From Bacteroidota bacterium (GTDB lineage Bacteria; Bacteroidota; Rhodothermia; Rhodothermales; Salinibacteraceae), in the NCBI GenBank assembly GCA_009908945.1, contig JAAAOI010000038.1, positions 1 through 36,455 on the forward strand: DNA of 36,455 nt, given 5' to 3'. Below are positions 16,268-24,450 of the stretch, piece after piece. Both the position numbers and the translations under genes were made by a program. The notes under the pieces are model-generated. The model ran no database searches and had not been told where the DNA came from. It saw only the letters and a program-made list of their open reading frames with translations. Position 1 is the first letter of the stretch; each line of letters begins with the position of its first letter.

Positions 16268-16870
16268 ATGACCCCGCTGCCGTCTTCGTTTTATGCCCGC
16301 CCCGCCACCGATGTCGCGCCCGCCCTGATCGGTAAGCTGCTGGTCCACGAGCACCCGGAGGGCCGCCTGGTTGGGCGGGTGGTGGAGACGGAGGCGTACA
16401 CGCTGCATGATCCGGCCTGCCACGCTTGGGGCTTACTCGATCAGGACACCGGCGAGGTGCGCACCGAGGGGCGCGGGTATGCCCTGTTTGGCCCGCCGGG
16501 CGAGGCCTACGTCTACTTGTGCTACGGCACGCACTGGCTCCTGAACGCCGTGACAGCGCCGGAGGGCGAGTGTGGGGCGGCGCTCATCCGGGCGGTAGAG
16601 CCGCTGGAGGGGGTGGCGGCGATGCAGCCCCGCCGCCCAGCGGCCCGGCGCGAGCGGGACCTCACCAACGGCCCCGGCAAGCTCACGGAAGCCTTTGCTA
16701 TTGGTGAGGCGCATCACGGGCAGCTGCTGACGGCTCCGCCGGTCTACTTTGCCGATGACCCCAACGCCCCCGCGCTAACGGTTAGCACCTCGCCACGCAT
16801 TGGCATCTCGCAGGGCACCGAGCGGCCCTGGCGGTGGTTCGTGGAGGCAAGCCCGTTTGTGTCGCGGTGA
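16268..16870 (+). CDS. DNA-3-methyladenine glycosylase, AAG/Mpg family
   Basis: This base-excision enzyme removes alkylated purines such as 3-methyladenine from DNA. At 200 residues it is the usual length. E42 and Y44 in VVETEAY, and H52 in DPACHA, align with the general-base glutamate, the intercalating-pocket tyrosine and the pocket histidine of human AAG. FGPPGEAYVYLCYG and LTNGPGKLTEAF are family hallmarks. The segment between them reads LLDQDTGEVRTEGRGYALFG in place of the common T.RN..MF, so the loop there is altered. The start ATG at 16268 is in frame; a nearby ATG at 16261 is not. It converges with fadJ across 31 bases. Confidence 0.93.
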   Translation: MTPLPSSFYARPATDVAPALIGKLLVHEHPEGRLVGRVVETEAYTLHDPACHAWGLLDQDTGEVRTEGRGYALFGPPGEAYVYLCYGTHWLLNAVTAPEGECGAALIRAVEPLEGVAAMQPRRPAARRERDLTNGPGKLTEAFAIGEAHHGQLLTAPPVYFADDPNAPALTVSTSPRIGISQGTERPWRWFVEASPFVSR

Positions 16871-16901
16871 GGCGCTTTGCCTTCGATGGTGGGGCGGGTG
16901 T

Positions 16902-19058
16902 CTACCCGTGGAACGTGGTATCATTTTCGGCATGGGCGGCCAGACCATCAGCGGGCGTGAAGCGGGGGCCATACTGCCGCGCCAACTGCTTCAGGCGACC
17001 CACAACGGAAGCGGCGCCCATCTGGTCGACATAGCGGAACGGGCCGCCCTGAAACGGGGGGTACCCGAGTCCGAAGACGGCGCCGAGGTCGCCATCGGTA
17101 GCGCTCTGCAAGATGCCCTCGTCCAGACAGCGCACCGCCTGGTTAACCATCATCAGCGCCAGCCGCTCTTGCACCATGCTGGGAGCCAGCGACGTGGAGC
17201 CGCGCCCCGGCACATGCTGATAGATGTCTTTGTTGGGCTCATCCTTCTCCTGCCTGGTGCCTTCTCCTTCGTACGTGTAAAAGCCTTTCTTTGTCTTTTG
17301 CCCAGCCAGGCCCTGATCGGCCAAGCGCTTGGCCGTGTGGCTGATCGAAAAGTGGTCGTCCAGCATGCGCTCTTCCATCACCTCCGTGATCTTAGCGCCC
17401 ACGTCGATCCCCACCAGGTCGAAGAGTTCAAACGGACCCATAGGAAAGCCAAACTGCTCCATCGCGCGGTCCACCTCAGGGAATGAGGCGCCTTCCTCCA
17501 GCAGTAGCAAGGCTTCATTCATGTACAGCGCCAGGATGCGCGTCGTGTAGAAGCCCGGCCCGTCGTTCACAACGATGACGGTTTTGCCTTGCGTCAGTCC
17601 GGCCGCATACGCCGTCGCCAGCGTCGCCTGGTTGGTGTGCTCCGTGGTAATGATCTCCAGCAGCGGCATGTTGGGCACGGGGGAGAAGTAGTGCATCCCG
17701 ATGAAGCGCTCGGGGTGCTGTGCCCCCGCGGCGATCTCCGCGATCGGCAGGGCGGAGGTGTTCGAGGCAATCACACAGTCCGGCCGCACCACCGCCTCCA
17801 CATCGCCCAGGACGGCCCGCTTGATGTCCAGGTTTTCGGGCACGGCCTCAATCACCACGTCGGCTGAGGCCAGCGCCTCGTAGTCGCTGATGGGCTGTAC
17901 GCGCTCCAGGACCACGTCTCGCTCAAAGGACGAGCGAATGCCCTTCGAGACGTCCTTCGACAGGCTCTTCCAGATTTGCTTTCGCCCTTTCGCGGCCTGG
18001 GCAAAGTGTTGATCTTTAAGCTGCACATTGAGGCCATTGGCCGCCGAGACTTGCGCGATGCCGGCGCCCATGAGGCCGGCCCCCAGCATCCCGAGGGTGC
18101 GGACGGGCAGCGCATCCGCGCGGTGCGGGTTCTTGTCGCCCTGTTGTTTGGCAAAGAAGAGGCTGACGAGCGCCTTCGACTCGGGCGTGAAGACCAGCGC
18201 GCTGAAGAGCTCGGCCTCGCGCGCAAGGCCTGCGTCACGCCCGTTCTCCATGCCCGTCTTTACGGCTTCCACAATGCGGGCGGGTGCGGGATAATTACCT
18301 TTGGTTTGTTTCTCCGTCCGCTGCAGGGCTTTGTCATACACAATCTTGCGGCTGTACGGATTGCTCTCCAGAAGCCGCTCGGTGAGCGACCGCGGCTGGC
18401 GCTCGGGCGTGAGCGTGCCATCGGCCAGTTGCCGGGCCGCCGTGACCGCTGCGCGGTGCAGCCCCGGGGGGTGGATGAGCGCGTCCACGAGCCCGATCCG
18501 CTTGGCTTTTCGGGGATACACGTTCTTACCCGTGAGCATCATCTGAAACGCTTGCTGCAGCCCCACGAGGCGCGGCAGGTACTGCGTGCCGCCGCCGCCC
18601 GGAAGGAGGCCAAGCTGGACCTCGGGCAGCGCCATTTTCGTCTTGTCGTGCGTCGAGGCGATCCGGTAGGTGCAGCCGAGCGTCATCTCCAGCCCGCCCC
18701 CCATCGCTGCTCCGTTGATAGCTGCTACCGTCGGCTTGGTAGACTGCTGCACGCGGTCGATCAGGGCATGGGCGCGGCGGATGACGGCCTCCACGTCGGC
18801 TGGGGTGTCGAAGCCCCGCAACATATCGAGGTCGGCGCCCGCAATGAAGCTGTCGTCTTTTCCGCTGATAAACACCACCGCGCGGACGTCGGCGCGCCCC
18901 TCCACCACATCAATGGCGGCTTCGAGGGCGTCCAGCGTTTCTTCTGAAATCGTGTTGACGCGTTGGCCGGTCTGGTCAATCCAGATGGTTGCAACGCCGT
19001 CGTCCACTTCGAGGTGGAGTTGGCTGGGATCGAGAGCAGGAGGCGCGGAGGTAGGCAT
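16902..19058 (-). CDS. fadJ: Fatty-acid oxidation multifunctional enzyme: enoyl-CoA hydratase / 3-hydroxyacyl-CoA dehydrogenase
   Basis: This 718-residue enzyme catalyses the two middle steps of beta-oxidation. Residues about 15-200 form the crotonase domain, with the two catalytic glutamates E124 (GGGLEM) and E146 (LPEVQLGLLPGGGG). Residues about 318-500 form the NAD-binding domain (GAGLMGAGIA at 326-335), including the catalytic histidine in GMHYFSPVPNMP. The C-terminal dehydrogenase domains follow (NDGPGFYTTRIL, then GYPPFQGGPFRY). The arrangement is that of FadJ/FadB. The start is the ATG at 19058; the longer frame upstream reads as low-complexity nonsense. It lies 43 bases after fadI on the same strand, forming a fadI-fadJ operon. 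Confidence 0.95.
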   Translation of the reverse strand: MPTSAPPALDPSQLHLEVDDGVATIWIDQTGQRVNTISEETLDALEAAIDVVEGRADVRAVVFISGKDDSFIAGADLDMLRGFDTPADVEAVIRRAHALIDRVQQSTKPTVAAINGAAMGGGLEMTLGCTYRIASTHDKTKMALPEVQLGLLPGGGGTQYLPRLVGLQQAFQMMLTGKNVYPRKAKRIGLVDALIHPPGLHRAAVTAARQLADGTLTPERQPRSLTERLLESNPYSRKIVYDKALQRTEKQTKGNYPAPARIVEAVKTGMENGRDAGLAREAELFSALVFTPESKALVSLFFAKQQGDKNPHRADALPVRTLGMLGAGLMGAGIAQVSAANGLNVQLKDQHFAQAAKGRKQIWKSLSKDVSKGIRSSFERDVVLERVQPISDYEALASADVVIEAVPENLDIKRAVLGDVEAVVRPDCVIASNTSALPIAEIAAGAQHPERFIGMHYFSPVPNMPLLEIITTEHTNQATLATAYAAGLTQGKTVIVVNDGPGFYTTRILALYMNEALLLLEEGASFPEVDRAMEQFGFPMGPFELFDLVGIDVGAKITEVMEERMLDDHFSISHTAKRLADQGLAGQKTKKGFYTYEGEGTRQEKDEPNKDIYQHVPGRGSTSLAPSMVQERLALMMVNQAVRCLDEGILQSATDGDLGAVFGLGYPPFQGGPFRYVDQMGAASVVGRLKQLARQYGPRFTPADGLAAHAENDTTFHG

Positions 19059-19101
19059 GAGGAGGGGGGCAAAAGGGTGAGCTATCGAGAGGAGCGAAGC
19101 G

Positions 19102-20400
19102 TCAGGCGCGTTCCACAAGCAGGGCATGGCCCTGGCCGCCCGCCGCACATGCCGCGACGAGGGCCCAGTGGCCGTCCTCCTCGTGGAGCCGGTTGGCGGC
19201 GGTGGTGACGAGGCGGGCACCGGTGGCGCCAAACGGATGGCCGAGCGAAACGGAGCCGCCCCGCAGGTTCAGCTTGTCCATGGGAATGGCCCCCACGGTA
19301 GAGGTCCGGTTCAGGCTCTGCGTCGCAAAGTCATCGGAGTCCAGCGCTGCCAGCACGGCCAGCACCTGCCCGGCAAAGGCCTCGTGGAGCTCAAACACGT
19401 CGATGTCGTCCAGCGTGAGGCCGGCCGTATCGAGAAGCTGCGGGATCGCGTAGGCCGGGCCCAGCAGCAGTTCGGCACCCGGGTCCTGCGCCACGTACGT
19501 ATACTCACGCAGATAGGCCCGCGGCGTGTGCCCTTCGGCCGTCGCGCGTTCAGCAGACATCAGGAGCGTGGCCGACGCGCCATCGGTGAGGGGGGAGCTG
19601 TTGCCTGCGGTAACGGTGCCAAAGGGCTTCACGAAAACCGGCGAAAGGCTGGCGAGCTTGTCCAGCGTGCTATCCCCGCGCACGGTGTTGTCCTCCGTGA
19701 CGAGGTCGAATGATGGCGGCGGGCTGGCCGGCACGAGTTCCTGGGCCAGCCGGCCATCCTCCTGTGCAGCCGCGGCTCGCTGGTGCGTCAGCAGGGCATA
19801 TTCATCCTGCGCCTCCCGCGACACCCCAAACATGGCGGCGAGCTTGTCGGCGCTCTCGCCCATTACCTCGCCGGTCGAGAACTCCGCAATGGAAGGCGCC
19901 TCGGGGAGCACGTCGCTGGGGGAGAGCCCCCGCAGCAGCTTCAGGTAGTCGGCCGGTGACTTCGCCTTCTGCGCTTTGAACAGCCGCTTGCGCACGCTGC
20001 GCTTGACGCGGATGGGGGGATCGGAGAGCGTTTCGGTGCCGCCAGCTATGACCACGTCTGCAATACCGCCGCGGATCAGGTCGGCCCCCGAGGTTACCGC
20101 CTGGTTGCTGGAGATGCAGGCCATGGTGACCGTGAAGGCCGGCACGTGGTTGGGGATGCCCGCGGCCAGGGATGCCTCGCGGGCCACGTTGCTCGTTTCC
20201 ACATCTTGAATCACACAGCCCATCACGACCCGCTCCACTGCGGCCGGCTCCAGCCCGGTGCGGTGAAGCAAGCCCTTCAAGACCATGCGGCCCATGTCGT
20301 ACGCGGTGAGGTCGGTGTAGCCGGTGCCAGAGCGCTGAAACGGAAGGCGGCAGCCGTCGACAAGCACCACGGCCCGGCCATTGAAGGAAGATGCAGCCAT
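19102..20400 (-). CDS. fadI: 3-ketoacyl-CoA thiolase, FadI type
   Basis: This thiolase cleaves 3-ketoacyl-CoA to acetyl-CoA and a shortened acyl-CoA, the last step of beta-oxidation. From the ATG at 20400 it has 432 residues, close to E. coli FadI. The nucleophile is C95 (TVTMACISSNQAV), with a HEAFAGQ motif, the histidine motif SLGHPFGATGAR and the second cysteine in AACAAGGQGHAL. The Ile-Ser-Ser context after the cysteine and the AFTVTMAC stretch fit the FadI rather than the FadA subfamily. An in-frame ATG at 20454 would add 18 unconserved residues. FadJ follows after 43 bases. A good Bacteroidota promoter match lies upstream at 20535-20566. Confidence 0.93.
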   Translation of the reverse strand: MAASSFNGRAVVLVDGCRLPFQRSGTGYTDLTAYDMGRMVLKGLLHRTGLEPAAVERVVMGCVIQDVETSNVAREASLAAGIPNHVPAFTVTMACISSNQAVTSGADLIRGGIADVVIAGGTETLSDPPIRVKRSVRKRLFKAQKAKSPADYLKLLRGLSPSDVLPEAPSIAEFSTGEVMGESADKLAAMFGVSREAQDEYALLTHQRAAAAQEDGRLAQELVPASPPPSFDLVTEDNTVRGDSTLDKLASLSPVFVKPFGTVTAGNSSPLTDGASATLLMSAERATAEGHTPRAYLREYTYVAQDPGAELLLGPAYAIPQLLDTAGLTLDDIDVFELHEAFAGQVLAVLAALDSDDFATQSLNRTSTVGAIPMDKLNLRGGSVSLGHPFGATGARLVTTAANRLHEEDGHWALVAACAAGGQGHALLVERA

Positions 20401-20534
20401 CGGGGGAGGGGGAGCGGTTGAGGAATAAGCAGCGATGTTAACACCGTTAACCATCCATCGTTCTGTGAACAACGTGGGGACGTAAGGGCGGCCCGCATGG
20501 GGGCGGCTGCAGTGGAACCAGCCAGTGGTTGATT

Positions 20535-20566
20535 CAAAGATACGAGAGCAGTATAATGTAAGCCAA
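20535..20566 (-). promoter_or_regulatory. Bacteroidota-type promoter of the fadI-fadJ operon
   Basis: Read on the minus strand, TTG (20566-20564) is followed after 21 bases by TATCTTTG (20542-20535), an exact match to the Bacteroidota primary-sigma consensus of TTG and TAnnTTTG. It sits in an AT-rich patch of an otherwise GC-rich sequence. Predicted transcription would begin near 20528, leaving a leader of about 130 bases before the fadI ATG at 20400. Confidence 0.6.
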
Positions 20567-20654
20567 CATACGCTTCTATTGTATTTGTAAGCTCTTAAAG
20601 GGTGACAAAAGATCCGGCCCACATGCGCTTTGTCAACCGGCGGAGGGGCATTCT

Positions 20655-21350
20655 ATGGTAGCTGTAGCCACAGGCGACATCGTGCACTCTTCGCAGCTGG
20701 CAGCGCCAGTGCGGGCCGCGCTGCCGGACACGCTCCGCGCCGCCTATGCTGAGGCTACGGAGGGCCTTCCGCCGGAGGCCGTTTCGGCGCTGGCCCTCGT
20801 GAGCGGGGACGGGTGGCAGTGCCTCTTTCACAAGCCAAACCCGGCGCTGGCCCGGGTGCTCCAGCTTGCCGCCCACTTGCGCGCCCAGGAGCTGGAGACC
20901 CGAATAGCGCTGGCACTCGGCACGGTGGACCGGTTGCGGGCCGACCTCAATGCCAGCGATGGGCCCGCGCTGCGACGCTCTGGGCGCGGGCTCCAGCAGC
21001 TGCGCGCAGACCAGCGCTTCGCCCTGCTGCTCCCCGACGATGCGCCCGTGGCTTCCACTGTAGCTGCTGGGGCTATCGGCGAACTCTGCGATGGGTGGAT
21101 GCAGGCGTGGACGCCTGCACAGGCCCAGGCCATCGCCGGCATGCTCCGTGGCTGGGCCGGCGAGCCAGTGCGCACGCAAGCGGAGGTGGCGGAGGGGTGG
21201 ACGCCTGAGCCTGTCACGCGGCAGACGGTCAACCGCCATCTGCATCGTGCGGACTGGCCCCGCCTGGAGCGCACCTTGCAGCGCTTTTCCATGCTTGTAG
21301 ACGCGCCGTCTCCCACGTCCCTTCAAGCCGACGATGAGGTCTCCCCATGA
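20655..21350 (+). CDS. SatD-like protein
   Basis: This 231-residue protein resembles the SatD family, named after a gene in the Streptococcus mutans acid-tolerance locus; its biochemical role is unknown. Family features seen are the N-terminal TGDIVHSSQL, the LVSGDGWQCLF segment near residue 50, and a C-terminal helix-turn-helix-like stretch (TRQTVNRHLHRADWPRL) that may bind nucleic acid. The ATG at 20655 has a GGAGG ribosome-binding site six to ten bases upstream. Its stop overlaps the start of the next gene by four bases (ATGA), so the two are translationally coupled. The neighbour matches the partner usually seen next to SatD genes (a DUF3307-type membrane protein). Confidence 0.75.
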   Translation: MVAVATGDIVHSSQLAAPVRAALPDTLRAAYAEATEGLPPEAVSALALVSGDGWQCLFHKPNPALARVLQLAAHLRAQELETRIALALGTVDRLRADLNASDGPALRRSGRGLQQLRADQRFALLLPDDAPVASTVAAGAIGELCDGWMQAWTPAQAQAIAGMLRGWAGEPVRTQAEVAEGWTPEPVTRQTVNRHLHRADWPRLERTLQRFSMLVDAPSPTSLQADDEVSP

Positions 21351-21715
21351 CGCCTTTCCTGTTGATTGCTGCAGTGGGCCTGGGCGCGCTGCTTGTGGTG
21401 TGGGGCGGCAGTCCTCTCGTCGCGCGCCTGGTGAAGCCGTATAGCGCACAAATTGAGGTGGACGCGGGCCTGCAGGGTGGGGGACAGGCCATCGGCTACG
21501 CCGAGCGGCTACTGATTTACGTCTTCGTGCTGGCCGATGCCCCTACGGCCATTGGTTTTTTGGTGACGGCCAAATCGATCTTCCGCTTCGGCGACGTTAC
21601 CGGCAAAGATAAACGCAAGCTGGCCGAGTACATCATCATTGGCACCCTGATCAGTTTCGCGTACGCCGTGACGGCCTCCTATGGCATCCGGCTCCTCCTA
21701 CGCCTGGTTGGGTAG
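21347..21715 (+). CDS. Short DUF3307-like membrane protein, SatD partner
   Basis: This 122-residue membrane protein has a hydrophobic helix at about 3-22 and two more at about 52-75 and 94-118. The stretch GYAERLLIYVFVLADAPTAI, followed by GFLVTAKSIFRFG and AEYIIIGTLISFAYA, matches the C-terminal half of DUF3307 proteins. The N-terminal DUF3307 domain itself is missing, so this is a short variant or a half-gene. It overlaps the SatD-like gene by four bases (ATGA), which strongly suggests the two proteins act together at the membrane. The function is not known. Confidence 0.75.
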   Translation: MTPFLLIAAVGLGALLVVWGGSPLVARLVKPYSAQIEVDAGLQGGGQAIGYAERLLIYVFVLADAPTAIGFLVTAKSIFRFGDVTGKDKRKLAEYIIIGTLISFAYAVTASYGIRLLLRLVG

Positions 21716-21816
21716 GGGCCGCCTCTGTGCCGATGTCGCAATACCCTCCAGCGCGGGGAGACTACGGCGCAGCCATGCGTTGGGGTCTCCCTTTCAAACA
21801 ACAGCTTGTGTTTCTA

Positions 21817-22641
21817 ATGCGCACCCTGGGCCTATTCCTTGCTGCGATGGTGCTGGCATCGTGCAGCTCCATACAGATTGACGAAGACGACGTGTTTGAG
21901 CCGAAGGCGTCCATCACGCCAGAGACCTTCAGCCACGAGACGGCCACCTTGGAGGAGGTCACCATTTACTCGGGCTCAGATAGCCTGGCCCTTAACGCCT
22001 GGTGGTTGACGCACCCGGACGCCGAGGCTACGGTGCTGTTTTTTGGCGGGCAGGGGTTCTATCTCGTGCAGTCGGCGCCCTACGTGGAGGCGTTCGCGGA
22101 CCTGCCGGTCAATGTGTTGATGGTGGACTACCGCGGCTATGGAAAGAGCGAAGGGGAACCGTCGGTGGCCGGGTTGAAGCAGGACGCAGGACAGGCCCTG
22201 GCCTATCTGGAGGAGGCGCAGGGCATCGCGCCGGCATCGGTGATCGTGCACGGCCACTCGCTGGGCTCATTCGTCGCGCTGCACCTGGCGGAGGGCCAAG
22301 ACCTGCGTGGGGTTGTGCTGGAAAACCCGGTCACGAACGTGCAGGACTGGTCGCGCAGCCTCATCCCGTGGTTTCTTCGGTTGTTTGTGTCGCTGGACTT
22401 CGCGGAGGCGCTTCGGGCAGAAAACAACACCATGCGCATCCAAGCGCTGGAGCGGCCCGTACTGATCGTGGCCGGTGCTGAAGACGATGTCGCGCCGCTT
22501 TCCATGGCCGAGACCCTGCACGCCGAGGCGCCGGTGGAGCAAAAGGCGTTGGTGGTGGTAGAGGACGGCGGTCACAACGGGCTGATGGCCCGGACGTCCG
22601 TCCGCGATGCGTACCGTACGTTTATTGGGCGCGTGCAGTGA
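21817..22641 (+). CDS. Lipoprotein alpha/beta hydrolase
   Basis: This is a 274-residue serine hydrolase. The ATG at 21817 gives a short lipoprotein signal peptide ending VLASC. In-frame starts at 21775 (ATG) and 21727 (GTG) only lengthen the N-terminus. The fold markers are the oxyanion strand VLFFGGQGFY, the strand DYRGYGKSEG, the nucleophile elbow HGHSLGSF, the acid loop GAEDDVAPL and the catalytic histidine in GGHNGLM, so the triad is complete. It resembles the Bem46-like group of membrane-anchored hydrolases, whose substrates are mostly unknown. It lies about 100 bases downstream of the SatD/DUF3307 pair on the same strand and may be in the same transcript. Confidence 0.85.
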   Translation: MRTLGLFLAAMVLASCSSIQIDEDDVFEPKASITPETFSHETATLEEVTIYSGSDSLALNAWWLTHPDAEATVLFFGGQGFYLVQSAPYVEAFADLPVNVLMVDYRGYGKSEGEPSVAGLKQDAGQALAYLEEAQGIAPASVIVHGHSLGSFVALHLAEGQDLRGVVLENPVTNVQDWSRSLIPWFLRLFVSLDFAEALRAENNTMRIQALERPVLIVAGAEDDVAPLSMAETLHAEAPVEQKALVVVEDGGHNGLMARTSVRDAYRTFIGRVQ

Positions 22642-22688
22642 GGCAAACGTGAGCCGATGCGGCGCCGCTGCCCCTCCGACGGACACGC

Positions 22689-23336
22689 TCACAGCGCCTC
22701 AAACCGCCAGCCGTCGTGCCGTAAGTCACGGAGCAGGGCAGGCAGCGCAGGAAGCACCGCCTCGCGAGCGACAGGGTTGTCGTGTAGCACGATGATTGAC
22801 CCGGGCCGGATGAAGCGCAGGACGTGCTGGCGCACGCGCGCCGCGTCGATCCACGCAAGGAAATCGCCCGGGGCGAGATCCCACATCAGGCAGCGTTGGC
22901 CATGCGCCCTGGCAAAGCGCAGCATGGCCGGGGTGAGTTGCCCGTACGGCGGCCGGATGAAGGGTGGCTTTACGCCGGTGACGTCTTCAAGGATGTGATT
23001 GGTGCGGGACAACTCCCGCGCTGTCTCATCCGCAGGCGTGCGCCACGGATACGGGTGCGTCAGCGTGTGATTGCCCATCGTGTGCCCGGCCCGGACGATG
23101 GCGCGCGCCCGCTCGGGGTATCGCTGCACGCTCCGGCCTACCAGCAGAAACGTGGCCTTGGCTTCTGCAGCTTCCAGGATGCGGAGCAGCGGGTAGGTCA
23201 TCGGGGCGGATGGCCCGTCGTCAAACGTAAGGTACGCCACACGCTCCGCCGTCGGCACGCGCCACAGAGCTTCAGGCACCCATGGAGCGATCAGGCGGGG
23301 CAGCTGCGTAGCAATGCGGGCCGTGAGATCAACCAT
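22689..23336 (-). CDS. Polysaccharide deacetylase (NodB homology)
   Basis: This 215-residue enzyme removes N- or O-acetyl groups from cell-wall or exopolysaccharide sugars. All NodB motifs are visible: TFDDGPS (D39, D40), the metal-binding HTLTH (90-94), RPPYG near 127-131, the WDLAPGDF segment, and LHDN near the end. There is no signal peptide, so it may act in the cytoplasm or on a lipid-linked substrate at the inner face. Its start overlaps the last eight bases of the upstream flippase-like gene, so the two are coupled and may handle one lipid-linked glycan. It converges with the hydrolase gene; the gap contains a 10-bp palindrome at 22658-22667. Confidence 0.92.
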   Translation of the reverse strand: MVDLTARIATQLPRLIAPWVPEALWRVPTAERVAYLTFDDGPSAPMTYPLLRILEAAEAKATFLLVGRSVQRYPERARAIVRAGHTMGNHTLTHPYPWRTPADETARELSRTNHILEDVTGVKPPFIRPPYGQLTPAMLRFARAHGQRCLMWDLAPGDFLAWIDAARVRQHVLRFIRPGSIIVLHDNPVAREAVLPALPALLRDLRHDGWRFEAL

Positions 23337-24324
23337 CCGACGAAGAGGAGGAGACGACAGGGGATGAGGGGGATGAAACGTCGACGGCCTCGGGACGTGG
23401 GCGCTGAATCTTTAGGGCAAGCACGTACGGGAGGCCAAGCAAGGCGGGTACGAGCACGGTAAGGCCAAAGATAACCAGTGAGGCGTTTAGCACAGCGGCA
23501 TGGGCAAAGCCCATCCACCCAAAGAAGTAGACGGCCGCCCCCTCCCGGATGCCAAGGTCACCCAGCGTAAGGGATGGCATTAGAAACTTCGTCATAAACA
23601 CCAGCGCGATGCCTGCCAGCGCCGTGGTAGGCGCGGCCTCTGGGGCAAACGCCCAGAGCGCCAAGAGGAACTGCAGCGCGAAGACGGTATAGCGGGCCAC
23701 GGAATAGCCAATCAGCCAGGCGTGGACGGACCCCCGCAGCGCACGCAAAAAACGGGAGGCATGCGACAGGCGCTGCCACCCCAGCCGGCGGAGCCCGTGC
23801 CAGGCCCGTCGCGGTAAGGCCAGCGCAAGAAGGAGTGCCAGCGTGACGCCACTGGCGTAGAGCAACGCGAGATAGAGGGCGGCTGAGGCCGAGGGCGTGT
23901 GCGTCTGAAGAAACCACAGTAGCGCAGGCACGCCTACCAAGCCGCCTACGGCCACCATCGCCAGGCGCTCAGTGAAAGCCGCTGCACCCAGGGTCCACCG
24001 GTCGCCCCCCGGGATGTAAAACGCCCGGCCCGCCAGCTCTCCCACCCGTGCCGGCGTGAAGAGCCCAAGCGCATGCCCGCACAGGGCGGCCTCACCGCTC
24101 GTTCGAACCGACGTGCCCGGCGCGATCTGCCGTACCAGCTGATGCCAGACGCCAATTTCCAGCAGCAGGTTTATGGGCAGCAACACCGCTGCCAGCGCGA
24201 TCCATCGCCAGCCGGCCGTGGCGAAGGCCGTCAGTACCGCCTCCACCTCTACCCATGCCACGATGTAGCCCACAACGGCTACCGCCAACAAAGCCTTGAG
24301 CAGGATGGGCCAGCGACGAATCAT
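23329..24324 (-). CDS. Flippase-like (UPF0104/AglD-MprF type) membrane protein
   Basis: This 331-residue integral membrane protein has about eight hydrophobic helices. It has the hallmarks of the lysylphosphatidylglycerol-synthase transmembrane / UPF0104 family: an N-terminal helix pair, GLFTPARVGELAGRAFYI near 95, and TLGDLGIREGAAVYFFG near 265. Members translocate or help modify lipids, and several sit next to glycosyl-lipid genes. The C-terminal tail is a Ser-rich run without a predicted structure. It overlaps the polysaccharide deacetylase by eight bases on the same strand and diverges from purD across 126 bases. The substrate cannot be inferred from sequence alone. Confidence 0.85.
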   Translation of the reverse strand: MIRRWPILLKALLAVAVVGYIVAWVEVEAVLTAFATAGWRWIALAAVLLPINLLLEIGVWHQLVRQIAPGTSVRTSGEAALCGHALGLFTPARVGELAGRAFYIPGGDRWTLGAAAFTERLAMVAVGGLVGVPALLWFLQTHTPSASAALYLALLYASGVTLALLLALALPRRAWHGLRRLGWQRLSHASRFLRALRGSVHAWLIGYSVARYTVFALQFLLALWAFAPEAAPTTALAGIALVFMTKFLMPSLTLGDLGIREGAAVYFFGWMGFAHAAVLNASLVIFGLTVLVPALLGLPYVLALKIQRPRPEAVDVSSPSSPVVSSSSSDG

Positions 24325-24450
24325 GCAGCGTGCGGGGCGGAAAGCAAAGGAAAACGTGAATCCTGTGGAGAACGTGCGCTACGGTACGAAAGAGAGGGCG
24401 CTACGTTGTACCTTACGGCTCCGATCCCTTCGACATCAGCTTGTAACGTT

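Noticed and set aside
17976-18947. 323-residue plus-strand frame across fadJ
   Set aside because: Antisense shadow of the crotonase and dehydrogenase domains.
20437-20451. Two GTTAAC copies upstream of fadI as an operator
   Set aside because: Short and possibly part of an alternative coding start (ATG at 20454); no flanking symmetry.
20556-20570. ATGT...ACAT inverted repeat between the fadI promoter elements as a regulator site
   Set aside because: Only four bases per arm pair; too weak to claim an operator.
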